Below are positions 21,452 through 22,210 of a stretch of DNA of 22,210 nt, in pieces. Made by a program: the position numbers and the translations under genes. Position 1 is the first letter of the stretch, and every line of letters begins with the position of its first letter. This DNA is from a virus. The stretch covers positions 1-22,210 of IMG/VR virus record IMGVR_UViG_3300030060_001007; one strand, 5' to 3'. Under the pieces are notes generated by a model. The model worked only from the letters and a program-made list of their open reading frames with translations. It did no database searches and was not told the DNA's origin.

Positions 21452-22210
21452 ATGCGTCTTTTACACTTTGACAATACTAAATCTAGTATGTCAGCTATAG
21501 ATCTGGTCGAAGAGATAAGTAAAAAAGTACCAGCGTCTGTGCAAATAGAAATACTAAAAGAGACATATCCACATGGAGAAGTTCGAGGCAATCAATTTGT
21601 TATCGGTTCATTGGCAGGAGAAGCTGGTAAATCACTCAAGATTGATTTAACTCCAGGGCCTTACTTTCTTAAAGGAACGGACTTCAACGGTGGTGAAGGA
21701 GTCGGGGGTATTGTTAAGATTATGATGGAGGGTAGAGGTATGAAGCTACCTGAAATCAAAGAATATTTTTCTGACTATTTAGGTGAAAGTCGAAGAAATG
21801 TTCGAGATAACAACCATGATTACCCAGCAACAAATCCATTTCAGAACGAATCAACAAGAAAAAAGTACGACATAAATACACCACATGACGGTGAGCATCA
21901 TTACTTGTCTGCTGATGGTGAGATATTGGCGACAGTACGAAGATATAATATTCGTGATGAATTTGGTAATGTTGAGGTTGATGCGAGTGGTAAGCCTAAG
22001 AAAGAGTTCAGACAATTCACGGCAAACAATCCGTACCCCAAGATGCCTGATGTACGCCCATTATATAATATCCCGAACATTTCTTCATCTGACAGAGTTA
22101 TATGGGTTGAAGGGGAAAAGTGTGCAGATGCTTTAAATTCGCTTGGATTTACGGCAACTTGTCATATGGGTGGTGCTGGTATGTTATCTAAGAACTCGGC
22201 TCCTAGTTAC
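21452..22210 (+). CDS. TOPRIM DNA primase (or primase-helicase), N-terminal part
   Basis: The gene starts at ATG 21452 after AAGGAGAATATA and runs open for 253 codons to the window edge. Residues about 45-110 (FVIGSLAGEAGKSLKI...FKGTD-like YFLKGTDFNGGEGVGGIVKIMMEGRGMKLPEIKEYF) follow the order of the primase CHC2-type zinc-binding domain, but no cysteine occurs in the first 110 residues. The TOPRIM motif begins at VIWVEGEKCADAL (216-228), E220 being the expected catalytic glutamate, followed by TCHMGGAG. The predicted role is primer synthesis at the phage fork. Whether a helicase domain follows cannot be seen. It is separated from the nuclease gene by a 65-base gap holding a hairpin. Confidence 0.75.
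   Translation, partial: MRLLHFDNTKSSMSAIDLVEEISKKVPASVQIEILKETYPHGEVRGNQFVIGSLAGEAGKSLKIDLTPGPYFLKGTDFNGGEGVGGIVKIMMEGRGMKLPEIKEYFSDYLGESRRNVRDNNHDYPATNPFQNESTRKKYDINTPHDGEHHYLSADGEILATVRRYNIRDEFGNVEVDASGKPKKEFRQFTANNPYPKMPDVRPLYNIPNISSSDRVIWVEGEKCADALNSLGFTATCHMGGAGMLSKNSAPSY

Noticed and set aside
21885-22136. Plus-strand 83-residue open frame inside the primase gene
   Set aside because: It is in another frame of a gene with a clear TOPRIM motif and has no ribosome site or recognisable domain.

Overview
The window reads as part of the genome of a lytic-style, tailed double-stranded DNA phage, most probably a short-tailed (podovirus-like) phage of marine bacteria. The DNA is AT-rich and the genes are tightly packed, many joined by one-base TAATG overlaps. 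Several proteins match, from memory, types common in uncultured marine phages and in phages of SAR11-like Alphaproteobacteria. That host assignment is inference. No terminase, portal, capsid, lysis, integrase or polymerase gene lies in the window.

Layout. (1) 1-484: two small proteins sharing a P-x2-R-x-[WF]-RNAW motif, probably tail-fibre assembly chaperone-like; the first is cut by the window edge. (2) 495-6224: a long fibre and adhesin cassette with a C1q-like protein, several fibre proteins with different tips, a protein with seven 22-residue repeats, and a glycine-rich adhesin. (3) 6227-8940: a large tail-hub protein (P22 gp10-like in architecture) with a duplicated inserted domain, then a small beta-rich protein. 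(4) 8974-15558: four candidate internal virion (DNA-ejection) proteins, the last 1020 aa long with a glycine-zipper membrane segment; a possible internal promoter precedes this block.

At about 15.56 kb the rightward late operon ends in an intrinsic terminator. This terminator sits inside the only leftward gene, a small ribbon-helix-helix candidate repressor. (5) 15755-22210: the early, DNA-metabolism block. It holds a DUF1064 PD-(D/E)XK nuclease-like protein, an unknown protein, a Sak4-like RecA-fold ATPase, an SSB-like protein, a RadD/SSL2-type SF2 helicase with a zinc ribbon, three small proteins, a Cas4-like nuclease with four cysteines that could hold an Fe-S cluster, and the start of a TOPRIM primase whose N-terminal domain has no zinc ligands. 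Together these would supply replication and single-strand-annealing recombination.

No gene-free stretch is longer than 300 bases. The largest gaps are 16130-16206 (77 nt), 18102-18192 (91 nt) and 21387-21451 (65 nt); each holds candidate regulatory structure, listed separately. I saw no tRNA, rRNA, CRISPR array or insertion sequence. The protein architecture is fairly familiar for marine phages. The less expected signals are the antisense repressor gene that carries the late terminator, paired TTGCAA palindromes in two early-region gaps, a leftward terminator with no leftward gene beside it, and the repeat and insertion structure of the fibre and hub proteins.
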